From: Alphaproteobacteria bacterium
GTDB lineage: Bacteria; Pseudomonadota; Alphaproteobacteria; Acetobacterales; Acetobacteraceae
Assembly: GCA_020850755.1 (NCBI GenBank)
Contig: JADZEB010000035.1
Span: forward strand, 1-64,000
Length of the DNA: 64,000 bases
Direction of reading: 5' to 3'
Positions 46,112 to 55,087 of this stretch are shown in pieces. Each line of letters starts with the position of its first letter. The first letter of the stretch is position 1. The translations under genes were made by a program, and so were the position numbers. Below the pieces are notes generated by a model. It worked only from the letters and a program-made list of their open reading frames with translations. It ran no database searches and was not told the DNA's origin.

Positions 46112-47322
46112 CCGAGTTCCTGTCGCGCCCCTGGTGCATGCTCGCCGGCGACGAGGAAGCCGATTGCATGCTTGCCCCCGTGGTGCGCGCGCTGCACGCC
46201 GAGGCCAAGGCGCGTGGCCTGGCGTTGCCTGCCCTCGAAGGCGTGGGCGGGCCGGCGCTGCATGCGGCCGGCGTGACGCTCGGCATGACGCTCGCCGACC
46301 TCACCCGCCCGTCGCCGCTGCCGGCGATGTTCCGCACCGGCGCGCGGGTGAAGGAGGCGGCGGCGGGCCTGCGCGCGATGCGCCCCGGCCTTGTCATCGC
46401 CGCGGGTTGGCCCGAATTCACCATGGGCGTGATCGAGAGCATCGAGGCGATGCGCCTGCCGGTGGTGGTGCTGGGTGGCCCTACCGCCTGGGTCTGGCGC
46501 GCCAATCGCGGCGAGCGGCTGGCCCAGCTTGTCCGCCGCGTGCTGCTGTTCCTGCCCTTCGAGGAGGCCTATTTCCGCGCCCACGGCGCGCCTTGCGCCT
46601 TCATCGGCCATCCGGTCACGGAAGGCCGCGCCGGCAAGGGCGAGGCGGCGCGCTTCCGTGCCGCGCACGGGCTGGCCGAGGATGCGCCGCTGGTCCTGGT
46701 CCATGCCGGCGGCTCGGCCGAGGATGCACCCCGCTTCCTGCCCGCCTTTGCCGGCGCCGTGCAGGCGCTCGGGCGCGAGGTGGCGGGCCTGCGCGCGGTG
46801 CTGGCCGGCACCGGTGCCACCGCGCCCGCCTTGCGCAAGGCCGCGCCGCGCTTCCCCGGCGCGATCCTGCTGCCGGCGGACGCGCCCGACGCCCTGTTCG
46901 ACGCCGCGCCTGCCTGCCGCCTGGCACTGGCGGCAGCCGACCACCACACGGTCACGCTCGCCGCCTGCGGCCTGCCGATGGTGCTCGGCCATCGCATCAG
47001 CCCGGTGGCGGCGCTGTTCGCCCGGCGGATGATGGCGCTGCCCCATGTCAGCCTGATCAACCTGCTGGCCGATGGGCTTGCCGCGCCGGAGTTCATCCAG
47101 GATGGCTGCACGTCTGCGCGCATCGGCGCGGCGCTGGCTCTGCTCTGGCGCGACGAGGCGGCGCGCGCCGCCCAGCTTTCGCGCACCGCCGGCGCGGTGG
47201 CCACCCTTGCGCCGCCCGCCGGGGCCCGCTTCTCGGCGCTCGCCGCGGCGCATCTGCTCGACATTGCGCAAGGGCTTCCGCCACAATCCGACGCGACCGA
47301 GGAGGAAGGAGACCGCCCATGA
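46108..47322 (+). CDS. lpxB: Lipid-A-disaccharide synthase LpxB, divergent, 404 aa
   Basis: GT19 glycosyltransferase joining lipid X and UDP-diacylglucosamine. Position after lpxI, overall length and several blocks support the call: WVWRANRGERLAQ, LFLPFEEAYF, FIGHPVTEG and the C-terminal SLINLLADGLAAPEFIQDG. However, the usual N-terminal GEASGD is replaced by AGDEEAD, the LLPGSR-type motif by VHAGGSAED, and the SGTATLE motif by ADHHTVTLA. Function is therefore inferred mainly from context. The stop overlaps gloA (ATGA). Confidence 0.85.
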   Translation: MTEFLSRPWCMLAGDEEADCMLAPVVRALHAEAKARGLALPALEGVGGPALHAAGVTLGMTLADLTRPSPLPAMFRTGARVKEAAAGLRAMRPGLVIAAGWPEFTMGVIESIEAMRLPVVVLGGPTAWVWRANRGERLAQLVRRVLLFLPFEEAYFRAHGAPCAFIGHPVTEGRAGKGEAARFRAAHGLAEDAPLVLVHAGGSAEDAPRFLPAFAGAVQALGREVAGLRAVLAGTGATAPALRKAAPRFPGAILLPADAPDALFDAAPACRLALAAADHHTVTLAACGLPMVLGHRISPVAALFARRMMALPHVSLINLLADGLAAPEFIQDGCTSARIGAALALLWRDEAARAAQLSRTAGAVATLAPPAGARFSALAAAHLLDIAQGLPPQSDATEEEGDRP

Positions 47323-47747
47323 CCGACGCCAGCCAGTTCCGCATCCTGCACACCATGCTGCGCGTGTTCGACCTGCAGAAATCGGTCGATTTCTACACCC
47401 GCCTGCTCGGCATGAAGGAACTGCGCCGGCGCGACTATCCGAACGGGCGCTTCACGCTGGTGTTCCTCGGCTATGGCGAGGAGGCGAGCGGCGCCGTGCT
47501 GGAACTGACGCACAACTGGGACCAGAAGGAGCCCTATGCGCTCGGCACCGCCTATGGCCATGTCGCGATCGGCGTGCCCGACATCTACGCCACCTGCGAT
47601 GGCCTGCGCGCGGCGGGGGCGAAGATCACGCGCGAGCCGGGGCCGATGAAGTTCGGCGGCACCTCGGCGATCGCCTTCATCGAGGACCCGGACGGCTACA
47701 AGATCGAGCTGATCCAGAAGAACGCGGCGGCCGAGCGGCCCGCCTGA
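47319..47747 (+). CDS. gloA: Lactoylglutathione lyase (glyoxalase I), 142 aa
   Basis: Metal-dependent enzyme that converts the methylglyoxal-glutathione adduct to lactoylglutathione. The vicinal-oxygen-chelate fold shows both halves: HTMLRVFDLQKSVDFYTRLLGM with the first metal His, LELTHNWD with the Glu ligand, GHVAIGVPDI with the second His, and FIEDPDGYKIELIQ with the second Glu. The ATG overlaps the lpxB stop and has GGAGGAAGGAG upstream. Confidence 0.96.
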   Translation: MTDASQFRILHTMLRVFDLQKSVDFYTRLLGMKELRRRDYPNGRFTLVFLGYGEEASGAVLELTHNWDQKEPYALGTAYGHVAIGVPDIYATCDGLRAAGAKITREPGPMKFGGTSAIAFIEDPDGYKIELIQKNAAAERPA

Positions 47748-47782
47748 TCGTCCGGCCCGCGTACCGCGCGCCTGCCGCAGCG

Positions 47783-48292
47783 ATGACCTTCGGCACGCTC
47801 GATCTGCCGGGTGGCGGCGGCGGGCGCATCCTGATCGCCTCCTGCCCCGGCGTGGGCGGCGGTTCGCTGGCCGAGGACATGGCGGCGCTCAAGCGCGCCG
47901 GGGCGGTTCTGCTGCTCTCGCTCCTGCCCGAGGACGAGGTGGCGCGTCGCGGCCTTGCCCCCGGCGCGCTGGAAGCGGCCGCGCGCGCGGCGGGGCTGCT
48001 CTGGTTCTCGCTGCCGATCGCCGACTACGACGTGCCCGGCGCCGAGTGGGAACAAGGCTGGCGCACGGGGGTCGCGGCGGCGCTGCATGGCGCGTTCGAT
48101 GCCGGGCTGGGGGTGGCGCTGCATTGCCGCGCCGGGCTTGGCCGCAGCGGCACCATCGCCGCGCGGCTCCTGGTCGAGCGCGGCACGCCGCCCACCGAGG
48201 CGGTGCGGCTGGTGCGTGCCGCGCGCCCCGGCGCGATCGAGACCGCACCGCAGATGGCTTGGCTCTACGCGCTCAAGCGCGGCGCGGGCTAG
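47783..48292 (+). CDS. Dual-specificity/tyrosine phosphatase-like protein, 169 aa
   Basis: Cysteine-based phosphatase fold. The CX5R signature is intact in LHCRAGLGRSGTIAA, with a likely general acid in the PIADYDVPG loop. Resembles cyclin-dependent-kinase-inhibitor-3-like bacterial phosphatases; the substrate is unknown. ATG at 47783 follows gloA by 35 bp. The TAG stop is part of the terminal CTAG of repeat copy B, and the gene is convergent with gltX. Confidence 0.82.
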   Translation: MTFGTLDLPGGGGGRILIASCPGVGGGSLAEDMAALKRAGAVLLLSLLPEDEVARRGLAPGALEAAARAAGLLWFSLPIADYDVPGAEWEQGWRTGVAAALHGAFDAGLGVALHCRAGLGRSGTIAARLLVERGTPPTEAVRLVRAARPGAIETAPQMAWLYALKRGAG

Positions 48293-48418
48293 GGCACGTT
48301 CCGTTCGGCTTCGATCAGCCGAACGGAAGTGGTGCCCTAGAAACTTGAGGATTGCGACCTGCCTGGTCAGATCTGGTGGAATCGCGCTGCGGTTCCACCA
48401 GATCTGACGCTGCTCTAG
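48289..48418 (-). repeat. 130-bp double-hairpin intergenic repeat, copy B
   Basis: Same 130-bp element as 31372-31501 but inverted. Ends are CTAG at 48289-48292, containing the stop of the upstream phosphatase gene, and CTAG at 48415-48418, containing the minus-strand stop of gltX. The element therefore fills the whole space between the two convergent stops. Relative to copy A, a C-G pair in hairpin 1 is A-T here, a compensatory change. The outer stem of hairpin 2 (CTAGGGCAC/GTGCCCTAG) is perfect here, while that of hairpin 1 is degraded. Confidence 0.9.
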
Positions 48419-49812
48419 CGCGCCGCGTCCTCGATCCGCGCCAGCCCCTCCTCGCGGCCGAGTGCCCCCAGCACATCGAAGATGGGCGGGCTTTGAGTCG
48501 AGCCGGTGAGTGCCGCGCGCAGTGGTTGCGCCACCGCGCCGAGCTTCATGGCACGGCTTTCGGCGAAAGCGCGCGTCGCTGCCTCCAGCGCCGCCACCGA
48601 CCAGTCGGTGGCGCCGAGCGCGGCGCCGAGCTCGCGCAGCGCGATCTTCGCCTCGGGCGTGAGCTGCGCCCTGGCCTTGGCGTCCATCGGCAGCGGGCGC
48701 GGATGGGCGAGGAAGGCGGCGCTGTCGGCCAGTTCGGCCAGCGTGCGCGCGCGCTCCTGCAGGCCGGGCATCAGCGCCGCGAGCCGCGCCTTGGCGTGCG
48801 CGCCCACCGCCAGTTCCGTCCGTCTGGCCAGCCGCTCCAGCGTCTCGCGCACCAGCCGCGCCGGGTCTGCCTTGCGCAGGTAGTGCGCATTCAGAGCGGT
48901 CAGCTTGGCGAAGTCGAACCGCGCCGCGCCGCGCCCCACCCCGTCGGTGTCGAACAGGCGGATCGCCTCGTCGCGGTCGAGGATCTCGGCATCGCCATGG
49001 CCCCAGCCGAGCCGCAGCAGGTAGTTGCACACCGCTTCCGGCAGATAGCCCATCTCGCGGAATTCGAGCACGCTGACCGCGCCGTGGCGCTTGGAGAGCT
49101 TCGAGCCGTCGGCGCCGTGGATCAGCGGGATATGGCCGAAGCGCGGCTCGTCCCAGCCCATGGCGCGATAGACCTGGACCTGGCGGAAGGTGTTGGTGAG
49201 ATGGTCGTCGCCGCGAATGACATGGGTGATGCCCATGTCGTGATCGTCCACCACGACCGCATGCAGGTAGGTGGGCGTGCCGTCCGAGCGCAGGATGATC
49301 ATGTCGTCGAGTTCGGTGTTGGCCACGCGCACCGTGCCCTGGACGAGATCCTCGACCACCGTCTCGCCCTCGCGCGGGGCCTTGATGCGGATCGCGGGCT
49401 TGATGCCGGGCGGCGCCTCCTTCGGGTCGCGGTCGCGCCAGCGTCCGTCATAGCGCGGCGGGCGGCCTTCCTTAATCGCTCGCTCGCGCATCTGCTGAAG
49501 TTCCTCGGGCGTGCAGTAGCAGAAGTAGGCGCGGCCGGCGGCCAGCATCTGGTGCGCGACCTCGGCATGGCGCGCCTCGCGCGTGGACTGGAACAGCGGC
49601 GGCTCGTCCGGGCTGAGATCAAGCCAGGCCAGGCTGTCGAGGATCTGCTGCACCGCCTCGGCGGTGGAGCGCTGCTTGTCGGTATCCTCGATGCGCAGGA
49701 GATACTTGCCGCCATGGTGGCGCGAGAACAGCAGGTTGAACAGCGCCGTGCGCGCCCCCCCGATATGGAGGAAGCCGGTGGGCGAGGGGGCGAAGCGGGT
49801 GACGACGGTCAT
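48415..49812 (-). CDS. gltX: Glutamyl-tRNA synthetase, 465 aa
   Basis: Class I synthetase charging tRNA-Glu. The HIGH-like motif is in [18 protein letters not shown] at the N terminus. [12 protein letters not shown], the [12 protein letters not shown] block, and the KMSKS-equivalent [11 protein letters not shown] are present, with a helical anticodon-binding C-terminal domain. Convergent with the phosphatase gene and divergent from comEC. The stop lies inside a CTAG repeat end. Confidence 0.97.
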   Translation of the reverse strand: MTVVTRFAPSPTGFLHIGGARTALFNLLFSRHHGGKYLLRIEDTDKQRSTAEAVQQILDSLAWLDLSPDEPPLFQSTREARHAEVAHQMLAAGRAYFCYCTPEELQQMRERAIKEGRPPRYDGRWRDRDPKEAPPGIKPAIRIKAPREGETVVEDLVQGTVRVANTELDDMIILRSDGTPTYLHAVVVDDHDMGITHVIRGDDHLTNTFRQVQVYRAMGWDEPRFGHIPLIHGADGSKLSKRHGAVSVLEFREMGYLPEAVCNYLLRLGWGHGDAEILDRDEAIRLFDTDGVGRGAARFDFAKLTALNAHYLRKADPARLVRETLERLARRTELAVGAHAKARLAALMPGLQERARTLAELADSAAFLAHPRPLPMDAKARAQLTPEAKIALRELGAALGATDWSVAALEAATRAFAESRAMKLGAVAQPLRAALTGSTQSPPIFDVLGALGREEGLARIEDAAR

Positions 49813-49989
49813 GGCCTGCGATGCGCTGGATGGGGGAGGGCGGGCGCCGCCGCATGGGCGAGGCCGGCGAAGGCGCGGCTTTTAGCATGTGCGGGCCGCT
49901 TCGTGTAGCATGAGGGGCGGTATGCGGCAGCGCGGCGACGGTTCGAGGCAGCGCGGGCGGCACGGAAATCGCGGGCGAGGGCGAGCGGC

Positions 49990-52269
49990 GTGGCAGCAGG
50001 CGGGGCAGGCGGGACCACGGCGCAGGCGGCCGATGCGGCCGTGCTGGACGCCGTCCGCCCCGCGCACTGGGGCAGCGTTCCGGCAAGGCCGAGGCCGACG
50101 CCGTCGGCGCGCCTGCGCGCCGCGATCGGGGCCGCCTTCGCCGCCGAGCGCGAGCGCTGGCCGCTCTGGCTGCCGGTGGCGCTCGGGCTCGGTATCGGCA
50201 TCTACTTCCTGCTGCCGCGCGAGCCCTGGCTCTGGTCCGGTCCGGTCCTGGCCGCCCTGCTGCTGGCGGTGACGCTCAGGCTGCGACTGCGCGGCAGCAT
50301 CCGGGGGGCCTGGACCGCCGGTCTGATCGCTGCGGTGGCGCTCGGTTTCGCCGTGGCGCAACTGCGCACGGATTCCATGCCGGCTCCGCTCGATCCGCCG
50401 CGCCGCGCCGCGGTGCTGGAAGGGGTGGTGCAGCAGGTGGACCGGCTGCCCAATGGCCGGCGCGTGGTGCTGGCGCAGGTGCGGCTGGTCGAGGCGGGCG
50501 GCGCCCCGGTGGCAGCCGAGGCGGCAGGGCCCTGGGCGCGCGCCGTGCGGGTGCGGCTGCGCAACGACGACCGCGCCGCCAACCCCGCCCCCGGCGACCG
50601 CGTGCGCATCCGCGCACTGATCCGCCCGCCGATGCCGCCCGCCCTGCCCGGCAGCTTCGATTTCCAGCGTGCGGCCTTCTTCCAGGGGCTCGGCGCCTCG
50701 GGCTTCGCGCTCGGGCCGCTCAGCGTCATCGCCTCCGGCGCGCCGCCCGGCTCCTTCGCCCATGCGCTCGCCTCCGCCCGCCACAGCATCGTCGAGCGCG
50801 TGCAGGATGCCCTGCCCGCGCGCGAGGCCGGCATCGCCGCGGCACTGCTGACGAATGTCGTCACCTCGATCCCGCCGGCCGACATGCAGGCGATGCGCGA
50901 TGCGGGGCTGGCGCATCTTCTGGCCGTGTCGGGGCTGAACATCGGCATCGTCTGCGGCTTCTTCTTGCTCGGCCTGCGGCTGCTCCTGGCCGCGATCGAG
51001 CCGGTAGCACTGCGCTATCCGATCAAGAAATGGGCGGCGGTGGGGGCGCTGCTTGGCACCTATGCCTACATGCTGCTGGCGGGCGCCAACGTGCCGGTGC
51101 AGCGCGCCTTCCTGATGGCAGCGATCGTGCTGGTGGGGGTCCTGTTCGATCGCGCGGCAAGCCCGATAAGGCTGCTGGCCTGGGCGGCGGCGGCGATCCT
51201 GCTGGTCCAGCCCGAGGCTCTGCTGGGCGCAAGCTTCCAGATGTCCTTCGCCGCGGTGGCGGCGCTGGTGGCGGCATGGGAGGGGTTGCGCCGGCTGCTC
51301 GCGGCCCGGGCCGAGCATGGTGCGCGGCACCGGTTGCTGCTCAAGGCGGCCGGGCTGATCGCGACCAGCTTCGTCGCCAGTGCGGCCACCATGCCCTTCG
51401 CGATCTACCATTTCGACCGGCTGGCGGCCTATTCGGTGCTGGCCAACGCCATCGCCGTGCCTCTGACCAGCGTCTGGGTGATGCCCTGGGGCGTGATCGC
51501 GCTGGTGCTGATGCCCTTCGGGCTGGACGCGCTCGCCTTCGTGCCGATGGGCTGGGGCATCTCGGCGATCCTCGCCACCGCGCATCTGGTGGCGGCGCTG
51601 CCGGGCGCGGCTTGGACTATGCCGGCGATGCCGCCCTGGGGGCTGGCCCTGTGCGCGCTGGGCGGGCTCTGGCTCTGCCTCTGGCAGCGGCGCTGGCGCC
51701 TGTTGGGTGCGCCAGTTCTGGTTCTCGGGCTCGCTAGCGCGGCCCTGGTGCGCCCGCCAGACATACTGGTGTCCGACGATGCGCGGCTGATCGGCGTGCG
51801 GCACGGCTCGGAACTGGTGCTGCTGGCAGAACGCGGCGCGAACCGCCTGGTGCGCGAGGTGTGGCTGCGCCGGATGGGGATCACGCGCACGGTGCCGCTG
51901 CCCGACGAGTGGGAAGGCTGGAACGCCGGCCCGGTGCGCTGCGACGAGGATGCCTGCACCGTGGCTGGGCCGGGCGAGCGGGCGGCGGCGGTGATCCTGC
52001 CCGAAGGCGGCGAGGTCGCGGAGCAATGCGGCCGGGCGCCCCTGCTGCTCAGCCCCGAGCCCTTGCGCGGACGCTGTGCCGGAAGCCGGGTGATCGACCG
52101 CTTCGCGGTCTGGCGCCAGGGCGGACAGGCGGTGTGGTTCGGCGCGGAGGGGGCGCCGCGCGTGGTGAGCGACCGTGCCTATCGCGGGCGGCGGCCCTGG
52201 GTGCCGCCGGAGCGGCCGTCCTTCGCCGAGGATCAGTTCGCGCCCAGACCTGCCGCAGGGGCGAGATAG
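49990..52269 (+). CDS. comEC: ComEC/Rec2 family competence protein, 759 aa
   Basis: Inner-membrane channel for single-stranded DNA during natural transformation. An N-terminal DUF4131 region with two to three helices is followed by an OB-like soluble part (residues ~120-230). The competence domain with HLLAVSGLNIGIVCGFFLL and further helices comes next, then a C-terminal domain that lacks a full HxHxDH metallo-beta-lactamase motif, as in many Proteobacteria. It starts with GTG at 49990. Divergent from gltX and normally beside lexA in this class; here a split low-GC gene lies between. Confidence 0.9.
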   Translation: MAAGGAGGTTAQAADAAVLDAVRPAHWGSVPARPRPTPSARLRAAIGAAFAAERERWPLWLPVALGLGIGIYFLLPREPWLWSGPVLAALLLAVTLRLRLRGSIRGAWTAGLIAAVALGFAVAQLRTDSMPAPLDPPRRAAVLEGVVQQVDRLPNGRRVVLAQVRLVEAGGAPVAAEAAGPWARAVRVRLRNDDRAANPAPGDRVRIRALIRPPMPPALPGSFDFQRAAFFQGLGASGFALGPLSVIASGAPPGSFAHALASARHSIVERVQDALPAREAGIAAALLTNVVTSIPPADMQAMRDAGLAHLLAVSGLNIGIVCGFFLLGLRLLLAAIEPVALRYPIKKWAAVGALLGTYAYMLLAGANVPVQRAFLMAAIVLVGVLFDRAASPIRLLAWAAAAILLVQPEALLGASFQMSFAAVAALVAAWEGLRRLLAARAEHGARHRLLLKAAGLIATSFVASAATMPFAIYHFDRLAAYSVLANAIAVPLTSVWVMPWGVIALVLMPFGLDALAFVPMGWGISAILATAHLVAALPGAAWTMPAMPPWGLALCALGGLWLCLWQRRWRLLGAPVLVLGLASAALVRPPDILVSDDARLIGVRHGSELVLLAERGANRLVREVWLRRMGITRTVPLPDEWEGWNAGPVRCDEDACTVAGPGERAAAVILPEGGEVAEQCGRAPLLLSPEPLRGRCAGSRVIDRFAVWRQGGQAVWFGAEGAPRVVSDRAYRGRRPWVPPERPSFAEDQFAPRPAAGAR

Positions 52270-52364
52270 GGCGGCGGTCGTGCCTGTGCCGCAGGGGCGG
52301 TGCAGGACGGGGAGCGGCGCCAGTGGCCTGTGATACCCGGCGTTGGACCTTCAGCCCGGGTGCG

Positions 52365-52897
52365 CTATGGCATCCTCCGCCGCAACCAGTTGCGGAAGCG
52401 GTTCAACAGTAGGGATAACCGTGGCGGCGGCTTATTGTTCGCCCAAGATGGTGGCTTGGTCGGCCACTCGGAGTGATAATGTTTGCCGGCAGCGTCAATG
52501 ACAGTTGCCCGCAGCCGCCACCAAAGCGCTCCGTACTTTGCCATCTCCGCTTGATCTGTGGAAATTACATATGGAGCGGCCCCCTCAGCAAGGGTTACGC
52601 CTCGGACAGTATCGAATAGCAGGCGATGACGGGTGCCAACATCTTCACCAGCGGGAATCTTGAAATGAACATGGCTTACATAAATTGGCCGGCGGCCTAT
52701 ATTACTTATAGTAACAACAAAAAAGTCTTCGAATGGTTTGCGGCTGTACCAAATCCTTTCATGTCCCATTGTAAACGCACAGTTACTTTTGCGCGGTCCC
52801 GAAAGTAGACCAGTGTGCCGATCATTAGGCCAAGTGGGCCAGTGATGGCGCCAACAAGAGCTGCCCAGTCTTTGATATCCATGATTTTCGTGTTCAC
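52365..52897 (-). pseudogene. Split hypothetical gene with -1 frame change
   Basis: Family not named by me. The first frame (GTG at 52897 to TAA at 52706) encodes a membrane helix (WAALVGAITGPLGLMIGTLVYF) then RDRAKVTVRLQWDM. A second frame, -1 relative to it, continues with VVTISNIGRRPIYVSHVHF, a beta-rich domain and a basic tail, ending at 52365. The two pieces look like one protein of about 175 residues. In the overlap the minus strand reads T_TTT_TTG (52724-52718), a -1 slippery heptamer in the correct phase, with the zero-frame stop four codons later. Either a one-base loss, a sequence error, or programmed frameshifting. Lower GC than its neighbours suggests transfer. Confidence 0.6.
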
Positions 52898-52992
52898 TCG
52901 ACAAGCGTGCGGCGGCGTGGTGGTGACTCGGTCCTGCGCTCACTGTGCGTGGATGGCACCCGACTGTCTCGACGGGTCCCCGGGGCGCGCGG

Positions 52993-53727
52993 CTAGTATT
53001 TCCGCACCAGCCCGACCAGCTTGCCCTGTATCCGCACCCGGTCGGGGCCGAAGATCCGTGTCTCGTAGCGGGCATTGGCGGGTTCGAGCGCGACCGAGTT
53101 GCCGCGCCGGCGCAACCGCTTGAGCGTGACCTCCTCCTCGTCGATCAGGGCGACGACGATCTGGCCGCTCTCGGCATTGTCGCCGCGCCGGATCACGACC
53201 GTATCGCCATCGAGGATGCCGGCCTCGACCATCGAATCGCCGGCCACCTCCAGCGCATAGTGCTCGCCCTGGCCGAGCATGGCGGCCGGCACCTCGGTCG
53301 TGGTGCCATTGTCGCGCAGCGCCTCGATCGGGCTGCCGGCGGCGATGCGGCCGTAAAGCGGCAGGTGCACGGCGGCCGCGGTTTCCGCGACCATGGCGGC
53401 GCCCGCCAGTTGCGGCTGGAAGTTGCCGCGGATGACGTTCGGGGTGAAGCCCGGCGCGGGGGCAGTCGGCGGGGCGGCCACGGTTTCGCGCGGGGTGCTG
53501 CGCGGGGCCAGCGCGTCCGGCAGGCGCAGCACCTCGAGCGCCCGGGCGCGATGGGCGCGGCGGCGGATGAACTGCCGCTCCTCCAGCGCCGTGATCAGGC
53601 GGTGGATGCCCGACTTGGACTTGAGCTTCAGCGCCTCCTTCATCTCCTCGAACGAGGGGGAGAAGCCGGTCTGGCGCAGATGGCGGTCGATGAAGATCAG
53701 CAATTCGTGCTGCTTGCGCGTGAGCAT
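52993..53727 (-). CDS. lexA: LexA repressor, 244 aa
   Basis: SOS repressor that self-cleaves when RecA is activated. Winged-helix DNA-binding domain at residues 1-65 ([17 protein letters not shown]). A longer linker than in E. coli follows. Cleavage site Ala130-Gly131 (IAAGSP), catalytic Ser165 (GDSM) and Lys203 (VTLKR). ATG at 53727 begins the conserved N terminus; the upstream open frame covers the operator and is not coding. Two LexA boxes precede it. Confidence 0.97.
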   Translation of the reverse strand: MLTRKQHELLIFIDRHLRQTGFSPSFEEMKEALKLKSKSGIHRLITALEERQFIRRRAHRARALEVLRLPDALAPRSTPRETVAAPPTAPAPGFTPNVIRGNFQPQLAGAAMVAETAAAVHLPLYGRIAAGSPIEALRDNGTTTEVPAAMLGQGEHYALEVAGDSMVEAGILDGDTVVIRRGDNAESGQIVVALIDEEEVTLKRLRRRGNSVALEPANARYETRIFGPDRVRIQGKLVGLVRKY

Positions 53728-53791
53728 GCGGGCCCCCGATGGCCGTTGCCTGGGTGCGCGGGCGTGCCGAGGCGCCAGATAGCGGCGATCG

Positions 53792-53845
53792 GAACAAACC
53801 AGCAACCAACTGTGGTGTTCTATGTTGGTTCCGGTGCGCCGTCAA
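53792..53845 (-). promoter_or_regulatory. lexA promoter with two LexA boxes
   Basis: On the minus strand: TTGACG (53845-53840), 17 bp, TAGAAC (53822-53817). A perfect GTTC-N7-GTTC box (plus-strand 53817-53831) covers the end of the spacer and the -10. A second, imperfect box, GTTG-N7-GTTC (53806-53792), lies just past the predicted start. This is the alphaproteobacterial SOS operator type and implies autorepression. Confidence 0.85.
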
Positions 53846-53878
53846 CGCTTTTCCACAGCAAGCCGGCTGAACGGCCCC

Positions 53879-55087
53879 CTATATCCCCAGGGCGGCGAGC
53901 GGCACCGCCTCGGCCATCTCGCCGGCGGCGGCGGGCGGGGCGTGGGGCGCGCGCAGCACCAGGCAGTCGGCGCGGGCGAGCCGGCTCATCATCGAGCTGT
54001 CCTGCACCGGGAACGGGGTGGCCTCGGGCACGCCGTCCGGCCCCGGGGCCAACGTCGCGCGCAGATGATCCGCCCGCACGTCATTGGCCTTGAGCGGCAC
54101 GCCCAGCCGCACCCGGATGGTGGGTGGCGCGGTGTCGGCAAGGCCCAGGAGGCGCGCGAGCGCGGGCATGATGAACAGCACGCCGCAGACCATCGCCGAG
54201 ACCGGATTGCCCGGCAGGCCCAGCATCGGCGTGCCGCGGAAGCTGCCGGCGATCAGCGGCTTGCCCGGGCGCATCGCCACCTTCCAGAAATCGACCGCAA
54301 GCCCGAGCGGCTCCAGCACCTGCTGGATCAGGTCGTGCTCGCCCACCGAGGCGCCGCCGGTGGTGACGATCAGATCGGCCTGCTGCAACCCCGCGGCGAA
54401 GCCTGCCAGAGCCTCGGGCGTATCGGCGGCGATGCCGAGGTTGACCGCCTCGCCGCCCGCCGCCCGCACCAGGGCCGCGAGCGCATGGGTGTTGGAACTG
54501 ACGATGCCGCCAGGAGCCAGCGGCTCGCCCGGCATGACGATCTCGTCGCCGGTGGCGAGCAGGGCGACGCGCGGGCGGCGGCGCACCGGCAGCCAGGGAT
54601 GGTTGGCGGCGGCGGCGAAGCCGATATCGCGCGCGCTAAGCCGGCGCGGCGCGGCCAACGCCACCTCGCCCTCGGCGAAGTCGAGCCCGCGCTTGCGGAT
54701 GTGCCGCCCGACCGCGCTCGCCTCGCGGATCGTCACGCGATCGCCCACACGCTCGGTGTCCTCCTGGATCACGACCGCATCGGCGCCGTCGGGGATGACC
54801 GAGCCGGTGAACAGGCGCACGGCCTCGCCCGGGCCGACGCGGCCGGCGAAGGGGTGGCCCGCAGGCGCATTGCCGACCACGCGCAAGCTTGCGGGCACGG
54901 TGGCGCAATCGGCCGCGCGCACGCCATAGCCGTCCATCGCCGAGACATCGGCCGGCGGTTGGGTCAGGCGCGCGCGGACATCGGCGGCGAGCACGCGCCC
55001 GGCGGCATCGGACAGCGACACCCACTCGTCCGGCAGCGTCGCAAGATCCTTCAGGATGCGCGCGCGCGCTTCCTCGACCGAAATCAT
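53879..55087 (-). CDS. moeA: Molybdopterin molybdenumtransferase MoeA, 402 aa
   Basis: Inserts molybdate into adenylylated molybdopterin. Domains follow the MoeA order: N-terminal SVEEARARIL, the ADVSAMDGYGVRA motif, PFAGRVGPGEAVRLFTGSVIPDGADAVVIQED, the MogA-like domain with TGDEI and TTGGASVGEHD, and LPGNPVSAMV. The ATG shares one base with the moaC stop (TGATG), so they are coupled. Confidence 0.97.
   Translation of the reverse strand: MISVEEARARILKDLATLPDEWVSLSDAAGRVLAADVRARLTQPPADVSAMDGYGVRAADCATVPASLRVVGNAPAGHPFAGRVGPGEAVRLFTGSVIPDGADAVVIQEDTERVGDRVTIREASAVGRHIRKRGLDFAEGEVALAAPRRLSARDIGFAAAANHPWLPVRRRPRVALLATGDEIVMPGEPLAPGGIVSSNTHALAALVRAAGGEAVNLGIAADTPEALAGFAAGLQQADLIVTTGGASVGEHDLIQQVLEPLGLAVDFWKVAMRPGKPLIAGSFRGTPMLGLPGNPVSAMVCGVLFIMPALARLLGLADTAPPTIRVRLGVPLKANDVRADHLRATLAPGPDGVPEATPFPVQDSSMMSRLARADCLVLRAPHAPPAAAGEMAEAVPLAALGI

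Noticed and set aside
48352-49908. 518-residue plus-strand frame opposite gltX
   Set aside because: gltX on the minus strand shows all synthetase motifs. The opposite frame has no recognisable features and begins inside the repeat.
49876-49925. TTTTAGCATGTG ... GTGTAGCATGAG direct repeat between gltX and comEC
   Set aside because: It looked like overlapping divergent promoters, but no acceptable -35/-10 pair with normal spacing could be drawn for either gene.
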